Positions 5,079 to 5,335 of a DNA stretch of 5,335 nt are shown here, one piece after another; the first letter of the stretch is position 1, and each line of letters starts with the position of its first letter. The notes beneath the pieces were generated by a model. That model was not told where the DNA came from and ran no database searches. It was given only the letters and a program-made list of their open reading frames with translations. The stretch is taken from assembly GCA_028694545.1 (NCBI GenBank), contig JAQVKV010000233.1, positions 1-5,335 of the forward strand. The letters run 5' to 3'. This DNA is from Zavarzinia sp. (lineage in GTDB: Bacteria; Pseudomonadota; Alphaproteobacteria; Zavarziniales; Zavarziniaceae). The translations under genes and the position numbers were made by a program.

Positions 5079-5246
5079 ATGAGCCTTGAAGCACGTGCCG
5101 CGAGTTTGTCCCAGCGCCACGCCCTGATCGACCGGGAACTCGAGGCGGAAAGCCACCGCCCGATGCCCGATCCCACCGTCATCACCAAGCTGAAGCGGGA
5201 AAAGCTCCGCCTCAAGGATGAACTGAACCGACTTTCGCCGAACTGA
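5079..5246 (+). CDS. Small YdcH/DUF465 family protein, 55 residues
   Basis: The protein begins MSLEARAASLSQRHALID, has a turn around HRPMPDPT (26-33), and ends in a second charged helix with ITKLKREKLRLKDELNRL (35-52). This is the DUF465 helical-hairpin pattern, with the KLKREKLRLKDE core typical of the shorter alphaproteobacterial members. It is cytoplasmic by sequence: no signal or membrane segment. The function of the family is unknown. The strong ribosome binding site, clean start and stop, and conserved pattern make it a real gene despite its size. It diverges from the 66-residue paralogue at 4665-4865; the two share the LK+ +KL+L+D core but differ at both ends, so they are distinct family branches rather than a recent duplication. 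Confidence 0.88.
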   Translation: MSLEARAASLSQRHALIDRELEAESHRPMPDPTVITKLKREKLRLKDELNRLSPN

Positions 5247-5255
5247 CCGGCATTT

Positions 5256-5270
5256 GAACCGCTCCGGTTC
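5256..5270 (+). terminator. Short hairpin after the 55-residue YdcH gene
   Basis: GAACCG (5256-5261) and CGGTTC (5265-5270) pair around a 3-base loop, 9 bases after the stop. A second small GC stem (GGCC, 5280-5283 and 5289-5292) follows. There is no U-run, so this is only a weak terminator candidate. The rest of the sequence to 5335 shows no supported gene. Confidence 0.35.
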
Positions 5271-5335
5271 GATCGGGGCGGCCTTCGGGGCCTCGGGCTC
5301 CGACCCCAGAAATCACATGTTGCGCCGCGCCCGGC

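Noticed and set aside
5256..5308. tRNA-like GGTTCGATC motif near the right edge
   Set aside because: It resembles a T-loop, but no acceptor stem, anticodon arm or D-arm can be assembled around it; it is better explained as one arm of the short hairpin.
5317..5335. Possible gene start at ATG 5317
   Set aside because: Only six codons are visible and there is no ribosome binding site upstream; nothing can be supported.
1..5335. Mobile, phage, CRISPR or defence system
   Set aside because: No relevant protein motif, terminal inverted repeat, attachment-type repeat or spaced repeat array was found; every larger gene has a housekeeping or envelope assignment.

Overview
The window looks like ordinary chromosomal DNA from a GC-rich alphaproteobacterium. 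It is densely packed, with strong G/C bias at third codon positions. It carries a COQ9-family protein, a family found in Alphaproteobacteria and mitochondria, and the purE-purK pair sits downstream of a YdcH/DUF465 gene. I cannot name the genus. I see no transposase, integrase, phage gene, CRISPR array, tRNA or rRNA, and base composition does not change sharply.

Left part (1-1672, minus strand) is an envelope block. Read in transcription order it holds a three-helix GlsB/YeaQ/YmgE-type membrane protein (1427-1672), a secreted LTXXQ-motif (Spy/CpxP-like) protein (733-1353), and an EF-hand lipoprotein cut by the left edge (1-629). A hairpin of 13 base pairs lies between the last two. A GGAAC-N17-CATT element, close to the EcfG general-stress promoter of Alphaproteobacteria, lies upstream of the first gene. 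A possible initiation-masking hairpin precedes the LTXXQ gene.

Middle part (1772-2988, plus strand) is a two-gene unit: a complete peptide deformylase followed at once by a COQ9-family ubiquinone-biosynthesis protein. The deformylase stop overlaps a possible COQ9 start.

Right part (3006-4865, minus strand) is an apparent operon: a 66-residue YdcH/DUF465 protein, then purE, then purK, with purE and purK overlapping by ATGA. PurK and PurE act one after the other in de novo purine synthesis (AIR to N5-CAIR to CAIR). The operon converges on the COQ9 gene with 17 bp between stops and a hairpin across the junction. A second, 55-residue YdcH/DUF465 gene (5079-5246, plus strand) diverges from the pur operon across a 213-bp regulatory region with palindromes. 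The last 89 bases hold only hairpin-forming sequence.

No undescribed multi-gene system is evident. The points most worth a second look are the possible EcfG promoter, the hairpin next to the LTXXQ start codon, and the divergent pair of YdcH paralogues with palindromes in the shared spacer.
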